NCBI RefSeq assembly: GCF_910592395.1
Contig: NC_088313.1
Coordinates: 8,868,501 to 8,932,500 of the forward strand
Length of the DNA: 64,000 nucleotides
Origin: Lineus longissimus
Lineage: Eukaryota > Nemertea > Pilidiophora > Heteronemertea > Lineidae
Reading direction: 5' to 3'
The translations under genes were made by a program, and so were the position numbers. Shown here piece by piece: positions 10,954-22,200 of the stretch; the stretch's first letter is position 1; every line of letters starts with the position of its first letter. The notes below the pieces were generated by a model. It was not told where the DNA came from and did not search any database. It was given only the letters and a program-made list of their open reading frames with translations.

Positions 10954-11765
10954 TGTATATCCTAGAAACATTTTTTTTGGGGTTTTTCAAAATGGCGCTG
11001 AATTAACTCCGTTTAGTTTACGACAACAAAAACATCAAAGAATCTGCAGGATTGTATTGAAAGAATGTATATAAAGCACACAAACATCAAGATTGGTGCT
11101 TTAGACAAGGTCACAACTAACCTGGCAAACAAAAAACTATTCTAATCAATGAAATTATGGGAAAGTTTCTCTGCTTTTTGAATACTGGCGTGAAGAACAA
11201 AATCAAATATGGCGGCTGACAATGGCGTGCAAGGAGGCGACAATACTCGTCCCCATCAGCTCTTTCAGCTCCATTGGAGACGCACGATGCACTCGGAGGC
11301 CAATGGGGACGATTTTGATTTGCTTTGGCGCCAAACAAATTTTGTAAAATGCCAGCTTTACTCATAAATTTCATAAAACATATTTCATTATCATAATCTT
11401 GAATGGGCCTCATGTAAACCCTTTATTTTTAAAACATATAATTGGAAATTCTCGTATCCCATGTGAACCCCATATCAATCCCACATCCATCGGGCTTGCA
11501 ATTCTCAATTGATCCCCATATCAACCATCGCAAACCCACATGGGGCCCATAACTCAAAACCCATATGGGCCCCACATGGTGAAATCCCATGTGAGAAAAA
11601 CCATCTTGGTCCCACATGGGTTCCATGTGGGCCAGATGGGACCTGCTTGCCCAGGTAAAACCCATGTGGTTCCCATAATGTTTTGCTAGCTGGGATTGTA
11701 CATCCTACAAACAATTTTTTTTGGTTTTTCAAAATGGCGCTGAATTAACTCCGTTTAGTTTACGA
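10954..11765. repeat. Direct repeat pair of about 70 bp, 743 bp apart
   Basis: 10,954-11,023 and 11,697-11,765 share 'tttttcaaaatggcgctgaa' and 'ttaactccgtttagtttacg' with few differences upstream (tgtatatcctagaaaca versus tgtacatcctacaaaca). The CCCATGTGGG-rich element ends directly against the second copy. Either a local duplication or the remnant of flanking repeats around an insertion. Confidence 0.85.
11440..11696. repeat. Palindrome-rich element with CCCATGTGGG / CCCATATGGG words
   Basis: About 250 bp dense in near-palindromic ten-mers (cccatgtgaa, cccatatca, cccacatgggg, cccatatggg, cccacatggg, ccatgtggg, cccatgtggt), ending 'gctagctggg'. Similar 'CCCATGTGGG...GCTAGCTGGG' repeats are common in marine animal genomes. 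No coding capacity; the class of the parent element is unknown to me. Confidence 0.75.
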
Positions 11766-12564
11766 TTTCTCCGCGATCTTCCGGTGGTGGTTGCTATCCC
11801 ATTGGTTGAAATTAATTTAAATCTTCATAGGAATTCGCTACATATGCCTAAGAAATTAGCCAATTATATTTTTATTTTTATTAGGGAAATATCCGTCCTA
11901 AATAATGACAGAAAAGGGTGGTTTATTTCAATTTTGTGTCGACATGGTCGAGGTCACGTGACATAAACAAAACAATCGCACACACCCGTCCAAAAAAGGC
12001 ACTTTAAGAAAAACAAATACGTTTTTCCTGCTTAAAACCACACTGACGACTAAGTTATTTTGGTCTACTGCCCAAATCTGAAGTATCAAAATGAATCACA
12101 AACTAGAACTAGCTCTATTTAGCAAAAGTTGCGTGAAAAATTCGGGTGAGCGACATACTGCACCCTAGCGGCCAATAATTAAACTACTTTCAGCCGTCTG
12201 CTCCGGTCTCGTTAGGGAGTTTTTCCCACATGTACGCGATGATGACGTGCCCCATTAACAGGACGTAACATCTATTTTAAAATGTGTTTCCAAAGTGAAT
12301 GCATGAGGACAACCCATCTGTGTCGTATATCACTGGAAACGCCCGATTCCCGTGAATAAGGACAATCACAATGTATTACATTACCAAAACAAAAATGTGT
12401 CGGAAGAAACTATGGATGGTTCCAACATGGGGGGTTTGGGGGGGGGTTTCCCCTCCATCGTACTGGGTAAAAACGTTACGCTATCGTAGGGGGGTTCGGG
12501 GGTGCTCCCCCGACCTAAAGGGGGGCTCACCAAGTCCTTGACTTTACATATTAAGGTAAGTTTG

Positions 12565-12927
12565 TGTAAACCAGTGGATTTGACTTTTGCATTTTGTTGA
12601 TCCACCCTGTATGTGACTATTCTGTGGCAATGCGCTGCTGCCACCTATACTGTTTTGACTGGTTTAGGAACTACATGTATTGCACGGTCGCTATGGTAAC
12701 GGTCAGTTTAACTTCGTTAATCAGCTTCCTAAAATCATCGGGTTGCTGTAATATTTTGAGAATATTACTTGAGGAATTTTAAGTACCTTTTAGGCCTTGA
12801 TATGAATTTATTTACGTGTGTAAACGACTGGGCACATGGTCGTCTGCTAATTTCTCCATCTTGGAAGCAAAACAATTTTCTGAATCTTGAGAAGAAAACT
12901 CTCTTTTTACGCATAAATTCACCTTTC
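12565..12927 (+). repeat. LTR copy 1 (363 bp), 5' side of a Gypsy remnant
   Basis: Identical by eye over 363 bp to 16,229-16,591. It starts TGTAAACCAG, a normal LTR start. It is fused directly to the C-terminal end of integrase at 12,928, so primer-binding site, gag, protease, RT, RNase H and most of integrase are gone. The last nine bases (TCACCTTTC) both match the second copy and fit as integrase codons for S-P-F, so the deletion probably ran between short matching sequences. Confidence 0.85.
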
Positions 12928-13788
12928 GAGCTTATGTTTGGGAGACAGCCAAGACTGCCCATTGATTGGTTCTTCAACCTGCAGCCTGATGGTGAGGAGA
13001 AGTCCTACGACCGCTACGTGGAGGAGCTGAAGACCAGCCTTAAGAACGCATACGATAAAGCTTCGGCGGCGGCTGGAAAGAACCATACTGCTAACAAGAC
13101 CCGTCACGACCGGAAGGTGAGACGTGCGGCTCTGAGTATCGGCGACAGAGTTCTTGTACGAAACGTAACGATCAGAGGGAGGCACAAGTTGGCTGACGCT
13201 TGGTGTCCGGATATATACACGGTGGTACGTCACGCTAGTGAGGGTTCACCTGTGTACGTGGTACACAGGGAGGACCGGAAGGGGCCGGAGAGGACGTTGC
13301 ATCGCAACCTCTTGCTGCCTTGTGGGTTTCTTCCTGTGACAGATGTACAACGACCAGTGCCAAAGCCAAGACAAAAGCGGTCCGCAGCAACGTCAGCCCA
13401 GCATGCTTCAGACCAGGAAGACTCAGCTCAGCATTCTTCGGACCAGGAAGACTCAGACTTGACTGATACTGCTGATGTGATAGGGACGGCTGGGAATTGG
13501 GAATCGGACGACTCCTCAGAGTATGATGACCCCCCTCCGACCGTTCAGCATGCCTCAAACATGCAAGGTGATCCTGCAGCAGATGAGGGTTCAGAGGATG
13601 AAGTCGTGAGACCCCACCGGCCGCGGAGAGAGAGGAAGCCTACGCCTAGACTGACCTATGAAAGAGGAGGGAAACAGACTGTCGAATACTTGGCGCAGTT
13701 TGCAGAGATTGCTAAGTTTCTATCTTCCTGTTCTGGACCTGTACCTGTTCAGCGGTCACGGCAGTCTATGAGCCAGAATTTCATGTAA
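12928..13788 (+). pseudogene. C-terminal end of Gypsy integrase (partial pol)
   Basis: An open frame that begins within LTR copy 1 and continues as 'ELMFGRQPRLPIDWFF', the conserved segment just after the integrase catalytic core. Then comes 'VRRAALSIGDRVLVRNV', 'GRHKLADAWCPDIYTVV' and 'YVVHREDRKGPERTLHRN', the SH3-like/GPY-F C-terminal module of vertebrate-type Gypsy integrases. The tail is acidic with QHASDQEDSAQH repeats. It ends at a stop at 13,786-13,788. The reading frame itself is undamaged, but all catalytic domains are missing. The frame's upstream ATG at 12,769 lies in LTR sequence and is not a meaningful start. Confidence 0.85.
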
Positions 13789-16228
13789 TCAACCGATTTT
13801 GACACACACCGATTTTGACATTACCTTACATTGTATTGTTTTGTATAGCTGTAAATATACTTTCATGTTCGTGTTTTCTATTTCTACTCGTACGACATTA
13901 CGGAGGTCCTATGTGTATTACACATGGTGTTTTGACCTGCCTATTTGTACTATCCTACCCGCGTTGGTAAGGGTTGTTGTGTGTGGAGATGGTAGGAGTG
14001 AGAGAAGTGAGCTTTGTGGTGAAGAATGTTATAGTGAATATGTAGAACCTCCTTTCATTAGGGTGTGAATTCTACCTAGGCCAATATACGTTGGACCAGT
14101 GATATGATTTTGGAAAGGATATTTCTTAGGGACCATCCTGTAGGATAAATTTAGGATTCAGCAGAATTTTCATAGTTCGTGCAGTGCGCACTTAGGCCCA
14201 TGGACATAGGCATATAGCGTTGTAGGCTTACAGATGGGTGATGCGGAGTGAATCTGGTCTCGTGGCGAATTGCGCTGTGTGAAGTGCATGGATTAGTTTT
14301 TTTCCTTGTAGGACGAGGATAGACTTCATGTAGGCTCAAACTCTACCATAGTTTATATACATGTATGTATAGTGTTTAGGAAATTCCAGAGGAATTTTTT
14401 TTAGGCAGGGTGGAGGATAGTGAATTCTATGGGTTATGGTACTTTGATAGGGCTAATGTGTGTTATTAGGAGTTAAATTATTCCATAGGACTACAAGAGT
14501 GTTGTAGAATTTACGTAGAGTAAATCATGCCAAGGAATGTGTGTGAGTGTGTGTATCACCGTAACCCATCTTAGAACCATAGGAGAAGTACCCATGATGG
14601 TAGGTAGTGTGTAACCTGTAGGTTTATGCCAGAATTTTTCGGATAAGCTTAGGATTGACCTGCCCTGCCAGATGCTATTTTTTTCTCCATGTTGTCTTAG
14701 TGTCGTTGGTGTTCATGCTTTCCAAGCCAGGAGCGACCCACCATGTTATTTTTTTTTAATATTAAATGTTCTTTCACGCATTGTCATTGTGCCTTCGGTT
14801 ATGGCTGGTACGGTTCATGAGCTTGAGGACCAGTTTGTCCCTGTGGCGTTAATATCGATACTGTGCCGATTTATTCGAACGCTTGAAGAATAGAACTTTG
14901 CACATTGCATTAGAAGGATTTATAATACCGTGCCGATTTATTCGAACATTTGAAGAATCGAACTTTGCACATTGCATTAGAAGGATAGTCATGGATGCCG
15001 AACTGTTTTCTAGGTGCATCAGCCACTCCTATTTATCCGTTATCGTTTAATACCTCCTTGCTGCCAGAATTGTCACAGAAGAGAGAACAGCGGACTACTT
15101 ATCTATTCGTGATGAAGCATCCGAGAGAGATGGGATCATGTCGTGAACCACATTGCCCGCATATGGACGGTTATTGTTATACATGTGGTGCTGCCGGCGG
15201 TAACCCTGCGAAGGATGAACGGAAGTTATATACGTCGTGACGAGATTGCCTTGCTATACGTCTTAACGAGACGGAATAGCTATGAACTTTGGTTAAGCCA
15301 GTCATATTCTACACGTAGTGAATAATATAGCTATGTACGTCTTTACGAGACGGGATAGCCTTTATTCCCTTCCACAAAACTTATATTCGAGACCGCCGTG
15401 AGATGTAAAACTTATATTAGAGACCGCCGTGAGATGCTAAAGTATAAGTCGAATCGTTGCTGTGGGATTGCAGGCGTGTGACATGGGCAGAGGGAGGTGA
15501 CGATTTATATTAGTAGTATTATTGAGTTGGCTGCACCGTCGTTGATTCATCTTGGAGCTGTTGGGTGTGAACGAAACCGAACGGAGTTCTTACTGAACAA
15601 TTCCGCCGACGCTGATATGCTTTGGTTGCTGTGCGCGAATGGATGCTGTGAAAAGGAATGACATTTGTCTACATGTAGAACTTTACATTGGCATTTCCGG
15701 CACATACCTGGACATTATTGAGCAGTATACAGAGTCAACTTTTATACACCAGTCATAACCGAGTCCGCACCATGATGTGTTGTTTTTTCTCTACAATTCT
15801 TTTCCAAAAAAATCCCCGGGATACTGTGTTATCCGTTGCATGTTCTTTGATATTATTGAGACTTATAGACATGTGAACTATTTGGCTATTGAGTAATTTT
15901 GATGAGATTTATGAGATGCATAGATGGTGGGGATTGGGAATTACTAGTAGTTGGTATTGGTATCTGTCTATAATTGGGTTCAGCAGTGAGATATATTTAG
16001 TGTTGAGATTATCAGCTGTCAGTACGGTAATTTTGCTTCTCTCAGTTTCCTCCTCGGTATTCGGCGCGTATGGTATCGGTTCAGGAATTTAACTCAGAGT
16101 CGATATGTCCGTGCCGAGTGCTTGGGATGAGACAGGGTGAGGCTTTGGTTTAGAATTTTCACTGCACAGCGAGTTGTGTGTTGGTGTTTAGGTGAGTCGT
16201 GGGCGACTTGTTTTAAGTAGGGGGAGGA
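13789..16228. other. Long untranslated 3' region of the Gypsy remnant
   Basis: 2.4 kb without recognisable coding sequence, ending in a polypurine tract (agtagggggagga) directly before LTR copy 2. Includes a 67-bp tandem duplication at 14,863-14,986 (gtgccgatttattcgaac...), a 31-bp tandem duplication at 15,376-15,436 (cttatatt(c/a)gagaccgccg) and repeated 'gtctt(a/t)acgagacggg' words at about 15,265-15,355. It belongs to the element but its role is unknown. Confidence 0.6.
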
Positions 16229-16591
16229 TGTAAACCAGTGGATTTGACTTTTGCATTTTGTTGATCCACCCTGTATGTGACTATTCTGTGGCAATGCGCT
16301 GCTGCCACCTATACTGTTTTGACTGGTTTAGGAACTACATGTATTGCACGGTCGCTATGGTAACGGTCAGTTTAACTTCGTTAATCAGCTTCCTAAAATC
16401 ATCGGGTTGCTGTAATATTTTGAGAATATTACTTGAGGAATTTTAAGTACCTTTTAGGCCTTGATATGAATTTATTTACGTGTGTAAACGACTGGGCACA
16501 TGGTCGTCTGCTAATTTCTCCATCTTGGAAGCAAAACAATTTTCTGAATCTTGAGAAGAAAACTCTCTTTTTACGCATAAATTCACCTTTC
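16229..16591 (+). repeat. LTR copy 2 (363 bp shared part)
   Basis: Preceded by a good polypurine tract and starting TGTAAACCAG. No difference from copy 1 in 363 bp. After 16,591 the two copies diverge. The real LTR may extend further: an end at 17,360 (TTTACA) would mirror the TGTAAA start, but no target-site duplication is visible to prove it. Confidence 0.8.
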
Positions 16592-17228
16592 CTAAACCTG
16601 GTGCCTGACTTGAGGAAGCATGAATACCCATGGAATGGACTAGACCCCTTTAGATGATGTTGTGGCTAGTCGGTAATACGCAATCGGGGTGATTTTGAGA
16701 CCACCTCTGGCTCTGTACCTGTGACCTTGGCTGGCTTTTGCCCAAACAGGCTGGTATTCAGCCTCACTGTCCCTGTCCCACTTCTTGTTTGGTATCTAAC
16801 TTTGTGTCTGGCAGGACAGGTAAGCCCTAAGTGATGTCCCGGAGATTCGTGGCCCGTCGTTTTCACGGTTGGGCCCAGTTGTAGGCCAAGAGTTAGGTTT
16901 GAGAGAGTCCTGTACATTGTGTAGTGCATCGGCCTGTGCATTGTGAGGCCTGGCCCTGTTATGATTCAGTGTGAACAATAGTTATCCCAGGGAATCCTTG
17001 CGTTCTTTTATTATCTACCCCATACCCAGACCCGCTCGTTGTGGTTGGCCCCATGGGTATGACGGTCTTAGGACAGCCCCGAACCTGGAGTGTATAGCAA
17101 TTGTGAGTGAGCAAAGCCGGAGTGAACTGTGAGACAGGACCCACCCCGCACGGTGGTCGGAGACTGGGCAAGTGCGGGTTACATTTGAAAGGATGAAATC
17201 CATTCCTTCTTTCCTTTAGAAAGGGGGA
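16592..17228. other. Non-coding sequence between LTR copy 2 and a second LTR-like end
   Basis: No coding sequence recognised. It is either the rest of the long LTR that starts at 16,229 or the 3' untranslated end of another Gypsy element. It ends in a polypurine tract (agaaaggggga, 17,218-17,228). Confidence 0.4.
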
Positions 17229-17360
17229 TGTAGAGTATTACATTTGTACCATCAGAGTGTTACATCTGAGACATAGCAATACAGATGTATATGTTACATC
17301 GGATGCTGAATAAAGTAGTTGTATGCAGATATCACATCTTGTTGTCTCTGAGACTTTACA
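17229..17360 (+). repeat. Possible short LTR (132 bp)
   Basis: Starts TGTAGAGTATTACA directly after a polypurine tract, contains a polyadenylation signal (aataaa near 17,310) and ends GAGACTTTACA. These are the features of a Gypsy 3' LTR. A partner copy and target duplication were not found, so it may instead be the 3' part of a longer LTR beginning at 16,229. Confidence 0.45.
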
Positions 17361-18691
17361 ATCCTTGACTTTATTCCTGCGGGGTGTACTTCACTTGCAC
17401 AGCCACCGGACGTCAGTGTAATGAAATCATTCAAAAATCACGCCAAGAAGGCTTGGAAAAATTGGAAAGTCGAGAATACAGATAAGGAGGGTCGGTGTCC
17501 GCCTGTCTCACTACTAGACGTTACAAACATTATCAGCAATGCCTGTAGCTGCCGCTGTTTTGCTGGTTCAGGTGTTATGCCCGATTGGTACTGCAACTGC
17601 TCTCCGGTCACGAAATCCAGCTTCTTTCACTGAAAGAAGTCCCGTCCTTTGTACGCCTTAAATATAGTTCCCTGTTTGACCCCTCGGTTGAGGCCTGTTT
17701 TTGACCTGGTATGTTGTTTTCACCCTGATATTTCAATTACCTCGTTGTTCATTTGTCTACTCATGCCCAAGGTTTTTGTGTTATTGCGCAAATTGTAGCC
17801 ACTACACGTGGTACAGTTGTCATCCCTTTGTTTCGCTGCATTCGCCAATACGTTTCGAGCCGAAGACTAGAAGAAGGGTCTTCTTCCTTTTCGAAGTCTG
17901 ATTTTCGTAGTTTTCCGTATTTGTAGAGGTCGGCAATGAGGTAATTCATTTATCAGTGCTTGTAGTTCATGTAGACAACGGTTTTATTGATCGTCATTCT
18001 ATACTTTCCATGTAATCTTAGATGTTTGTTGAGGCCCGGCCTCCCCGGAGCCCACCAGGTGTGCGGGCCGCCATGCTGGTTGGTGTAACCTCGTGCGCTA
18101 TCTGATATTGGAAAGTCTTAAGTAGGAAGTTTAAGTTTTGAGCAATGTTTCTTGGTTTTAGTGCCTGTATTCAGTGTCTGTGATTGCGGCATCTGTCACC
18201 AGCTGACATTTCCTCTTAATAATTGTTGTTTAATGACCTTAAATCAGTTTATAAGTGATACGTTCTAGTTCAAGCTGCTCAGTGCAGATGGCAGCACTGT
18301 TCAAGTCATGTAGTTTACTTGTTGCTGTGCTCCCTGTGTCTCAGGCATTTAAGCTGTATTATTTCTTAACCATTCACGGTTATCTGATCATTGTAGCTGT
18401 GGCTAAGGTCCACTAATTTGTTTATATTTTTATAAGGTTATCTTTTCTGGTGTGCTGAGAGCCTTTGACTTTGAGTGCTTGGATTCTAACTTCTCTTAGC
18501 ACACTGGTTTGGAGCCATTTATACTGCTGAGTTGAATCTCAAACATTTGTGTTCTTATATCGTTACAGTTTTATGGTCTAACCCATACTTCGTATGACGG
18601 CATTTGCCTGACGATTACAAGAAATAAAAGTTACATACCAGTATTCAAAGCTCGTGTCGTTTATTGAAGAATTCGCCCTACGGGAAGCTAT
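17361..18691. other. Non-coding, nothing recognised
   Basis: AT-rich sequence with only short chance open frames. A 70-codon frame at 17,421-17,633 has no familiar motif and no sign of selection that I can see. Confidence 0.5.
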
Positions 18692-18847
18692 AATGCCTGG
18701 GATGCTGTGACTCCTGAAGTTATCGAGAATGGATTCGAGGCGGCGGTGTTCAGGAATGATGACGACATTGAGGATGGACCACAAAACTTCGTTAACCTGG
18801 ATGACGAAAACACGGGACTGAATTTTGTTGAAAGTGTAGAAGAATAA
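18692..18847 (+). pseudogene. C-terminal scrap of a pogo/Tigger-like (CENP-B/Jerky class) transposase
   Basis: A 51-codon tail reading 'NAWDAVTPEVIENGFEAAVF' and then an acidic end with a stop at 18,845-18,847. The pattern 'AW..VTPE.I.N.F..A' is the usual C-terminal segment of pogo-superfamily DDE proteins. The upstream frame has a stop nearby and nothing else of the gene remains. The match is short, so the family call is tentative. Confidence 0.4.
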
Positions 18848-19110
18848 CTCTAGTTTCCAGTCGATGTCTGAATTCAGTGTAATTCTTAGTTAGAATACAG
18901 AGAGTGTATAAGTGAAAATGTGTATTTTTCTTTAATTCGCCCCAGGCTATTTATTGCCAAGGCATCTGGCCAAGATATCATTATAAGAATTTTATTTCAA
19001 GTAAGCGATTCAGAAGACTCTGGAGAGGAGCATCCCCGAAAAAGAAAATGGTGACAGTCATTTTGTGACATTCTGTATTGGTTCATTAGTCTTGAACCAA
19101 ATAATCCCTT

Positions 19111-19185
19111 CAGGCCCGGTCGCGAGATTTTTTTTCCTGAACCTTTGGGGACTACAGTGTACATCAATGTACGTGAGTGACGTCA
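19111..19185 (+). repeat. Left terminal inverted repeat of the MULE
   Basis: Begins CAGGCCCGGTCGCGAGATTT and ends in TGACGTCA. It holds two palindromes: TGTACATCAATGTACg and the CRE-type octamer TGACGTCA. The transposase start codon follows 35 bp downstream, so the TIR likely contains the promoter. Confidence 0.85.
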
Positions 19186-19219
19186 CGAGTTACTTCACGA
19201 AACGCAGAGTCCAAGAAAG

Positions 19220-22200
19220 ATGGCAGCTTTATTTGAAAGAGACGAAAGTACTCGATTTGTAAATAAAAACACAGATTCTTCTATATTTGATCGTGTAAAG
19301 GTATGTATTCTTACTGCTGTCATTATATAAACATGCAAGCTAATATTTGCGTTGGTTTGTACTTGCTAAAAGTATGTGAACTTACGAAATGAAGACTTTG
19401 TAAAATGTAAATAAGAAAGTAACGAAGAACAGCTACACCATGCTAGGCCACACACTAGAGCTAATTGATAGGGGGAAATACCTGGGCGTACAGCTTGATA
19501 GTGACCTCAGCTGGGGCCCCCACATCGCCCAAGTTACGCAAAAGGCAACAAGATCTATCAACTTCCTCCGGAGAAACATAGGGAAATGCTCCAGAACAAC
19601 TAAAGATAAAGCATACACATCAATGGTCCGGCCACACCTCGAATACGCAAGCAGCGCATGGGATCCCCACAAATAGAAGCAAATAGATCAACTCGAGAAA
19701 CTGCAATCCAAAGCAGCCAGATTCGTGGCAGGGAACCATCGACGAGAGGCCAGCGTCACATCAATGAAAGAAGAACTAGGATGGCCGAGCCTCCAGCAAC
19801 GCCGTTTCGTCAGCCGCACCTGCCTCTTCTACAAAGCCCTCAACAACAATGTAGCCCTGCCAATACCATCTGGCATCCACCACCTGAAACCATCAAGAGT
19901 AAACCACCAATTCTCCTTCACCATCCCAACAGCAAAAACAGATCTTTACAAATACAGCTTCTTCCCTCGCACTATCAGAATATGGAACATCCTACCAGTT
20001 ACACTTCTACAGCTACCCCAACCTCTTCAAGACACACCTTATTCAAGAATTCAAGACAGGACATCTAGTCATCGTACCACCGAGAGGGCATTACAACCGG
20101 CCGCGCCTGGGTAGCTCAACACGATCAGAGCTACCCCAGGCAGTCTACTAGACTTTTAAATCACTGTACATATGTTCCAAGTTTACAAGTTTCAAGTTTA
20201 CAAATTGCAAGTTTCAAGTTTACATGATTACAAGTTTCAAGTTTACAAGTTTAAGTTCGATGAGGAGCCAAACCCGCCACACACCGGGACCCTGGTTACA
20301 ATGATTTAGCCCAAACCAGTTCAAGATAGATGTAGATGTAGAAGCGTATACTGACTGTACACATGGTACATGATGTACATGATGACATGCATATACATGG
20401 TGCACACTATACAGTTCATGTGGTGTAGTGTTTTCTGTTGGGATGAAGGCTCTGCTGTTGCATGATCCACACATCACTCGTATTATTTACTGGTGCTGAC
20501 CAGTCAGATATACTATGTCTGTTGATTGACGTCACTCGATATCTACTAGGCCTACTTTTTGAGGAAGAAGGCTAGCGAGTTGACATGGTTGAGTCTGACT
20601 CAGACAATGATTCAATGTGAATCAAATGTCGGAGGCAGACAGACTGACAGAGTGAATCTCGACGTTACATTGTATTCTCAAGTCAGAAATTAGTGTGACA
20701 GAACGTCGGTAGACCTCCTATGAGTCCTACGAGTATGAGTAGGCTAATTATACACTGGCTGCTGTCACTGATGAAATTGCGTATCACTGCACCGAGTACA
20801 ATGTAATGTTTGTATACATGGTTTATGGATAGATGATAACAGTTTACTTCCAATTTCAGGACCTTCTCCCTGATGGATATGAATACCATTTTTCCAAGCC
20901 TCCGATCTTCTCCACTCCTTCGAATTTCAATGCTGTGATACGTACAACAATTAACGATGAAGAGACTGCTAAGCAATGGGTTGAGGATTTCCAGGATAAA
21001 AGCAAAGTAACTTGGAGGTATATGTCTGGAAAGTTGCCAAGGGCAAAGTCAATGTCTTCAAGTGTTTGTTTCAAGTGACTTTATACATTACAGTGCAATA
21101 CAATTTTATTTATAACGTGCCTTCGCTTCCAGGTCGCCCTGCTCAAAGCGCGGGAAAAAATAAATAAATAAATATTTCCAAAGTGTTTTTTGAAAATCCA
21201 GGATTTTAAAGCGGTCTTGAATGAATTGATGGTTGTGATTGATCTTATTTCTGATGGCAATTTATTATTTTTAGTGCTGTTCCTGATCCCTTCCTTCCAG
21301 ACTACCCATGTCAGATTGAAATATACGGCAACCACAACCACCAGGTCCATTCAGCTGACAGTTTGCGGGAACGAGATGTGTCCTAAGAAACCAAGAAGAA
21401 ATTGCAAGAGCTTTTTAAAAAGAGCCACTCTCCGTCCTCAGCCCTCGAAACAATCAAGACTGACATGCAGATCTCTGAAGGCCATAACTATGCATTTGCT
21501 GCAGCTGATAGGGCTGATTGTCCTGACTTGGGATATTGTTTCAGGTAAAATTCATTATTCAATCATTACTGGTACTGATACTCTGCATGAATGTAAAGTA
21601 GTTTTAACCTTCTATCACGAATACAGTCAGGGTTCTCAAAAGTGCTAAATTTAGCACATCGCTTCAGTGTTCCAAGAATGTGCTACAGTAGCCCTCTCCA
21701 AGCACATTCTTTATGCCAAGTTATTCCCTGAAAGCACATTTTTTATGCCTATGTGTGCAAGGGAAGCACATTTCATGTGCTTAGAATCTTGAGCAGTGTA
21801 TATTTCCAAAGATTACGCCAGTGCTGCAAATGAAGAGTTTCATCTCCTTTACAAGAGGACACATGTAACTACATTACTTAGAATATTATTTTTTAACAGT
21901 TTGAAAAAAGACATTTGAAGAAAAGTCTACTCATGTCGAAATCATACATTCACTAAGTTATCTTGAGTGAAGCACAATCTGTGCTTAATTTATATTTTCA
22001 AGCACATTTTTTCGTGCAAACTGAACTTTGAAAATCTAAAAATATATGCTAAGTTCAATGACAGAAGCATATTTTCTGTGCTAAGGCAATTTATATAATG
22101 ATAACACTGTACAGTACAGAGGTCGTTTGTATGATGTTATGTCTGTAAAAAAGGTATAAACCGAAGAATGTTGTATCATATTGTTATTGGGTTATTTATC

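Larger units (their letters stand above)
10668..12564. other. Non-coding repeat-rich gap
   Basis: No gene recognised. Contains tandem 'cccccttctta' units at 10,859-10,885, a spaced direct repeat (10,954/11,697), a CCCATGTGGG-rich element, and a G/C-homopolymer-rich palindromic stretch at 12,425-12,530 ('ggggtgctccccc'). The 3' LTR of the Gypsy element may lie in the first few hundred bases but could not be delimited. Confidence 0.5.

Noticed and set aside
11117-11413. 98-codon minus-strand frame
   Set aside because: Crosses simple repeat-rich sequence with no recognisable domain; likely chance.
12535-17373. TCCTTGACTTTA occurs at 12,535-12,546 and at 17,362-17,373, on either side of the Gypsy remnant, like a target duplication
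   Set aside because: It is too long for an LTR element target duplication and lies 18 bp outside the left LTR start; not adjacent on the left side, so probably chance or an older duplication.
17421-17633. 70-codon open frame with KNHAKKAWKNWK start
   Set aside because: No family motif, no splice context and compatible with chance.
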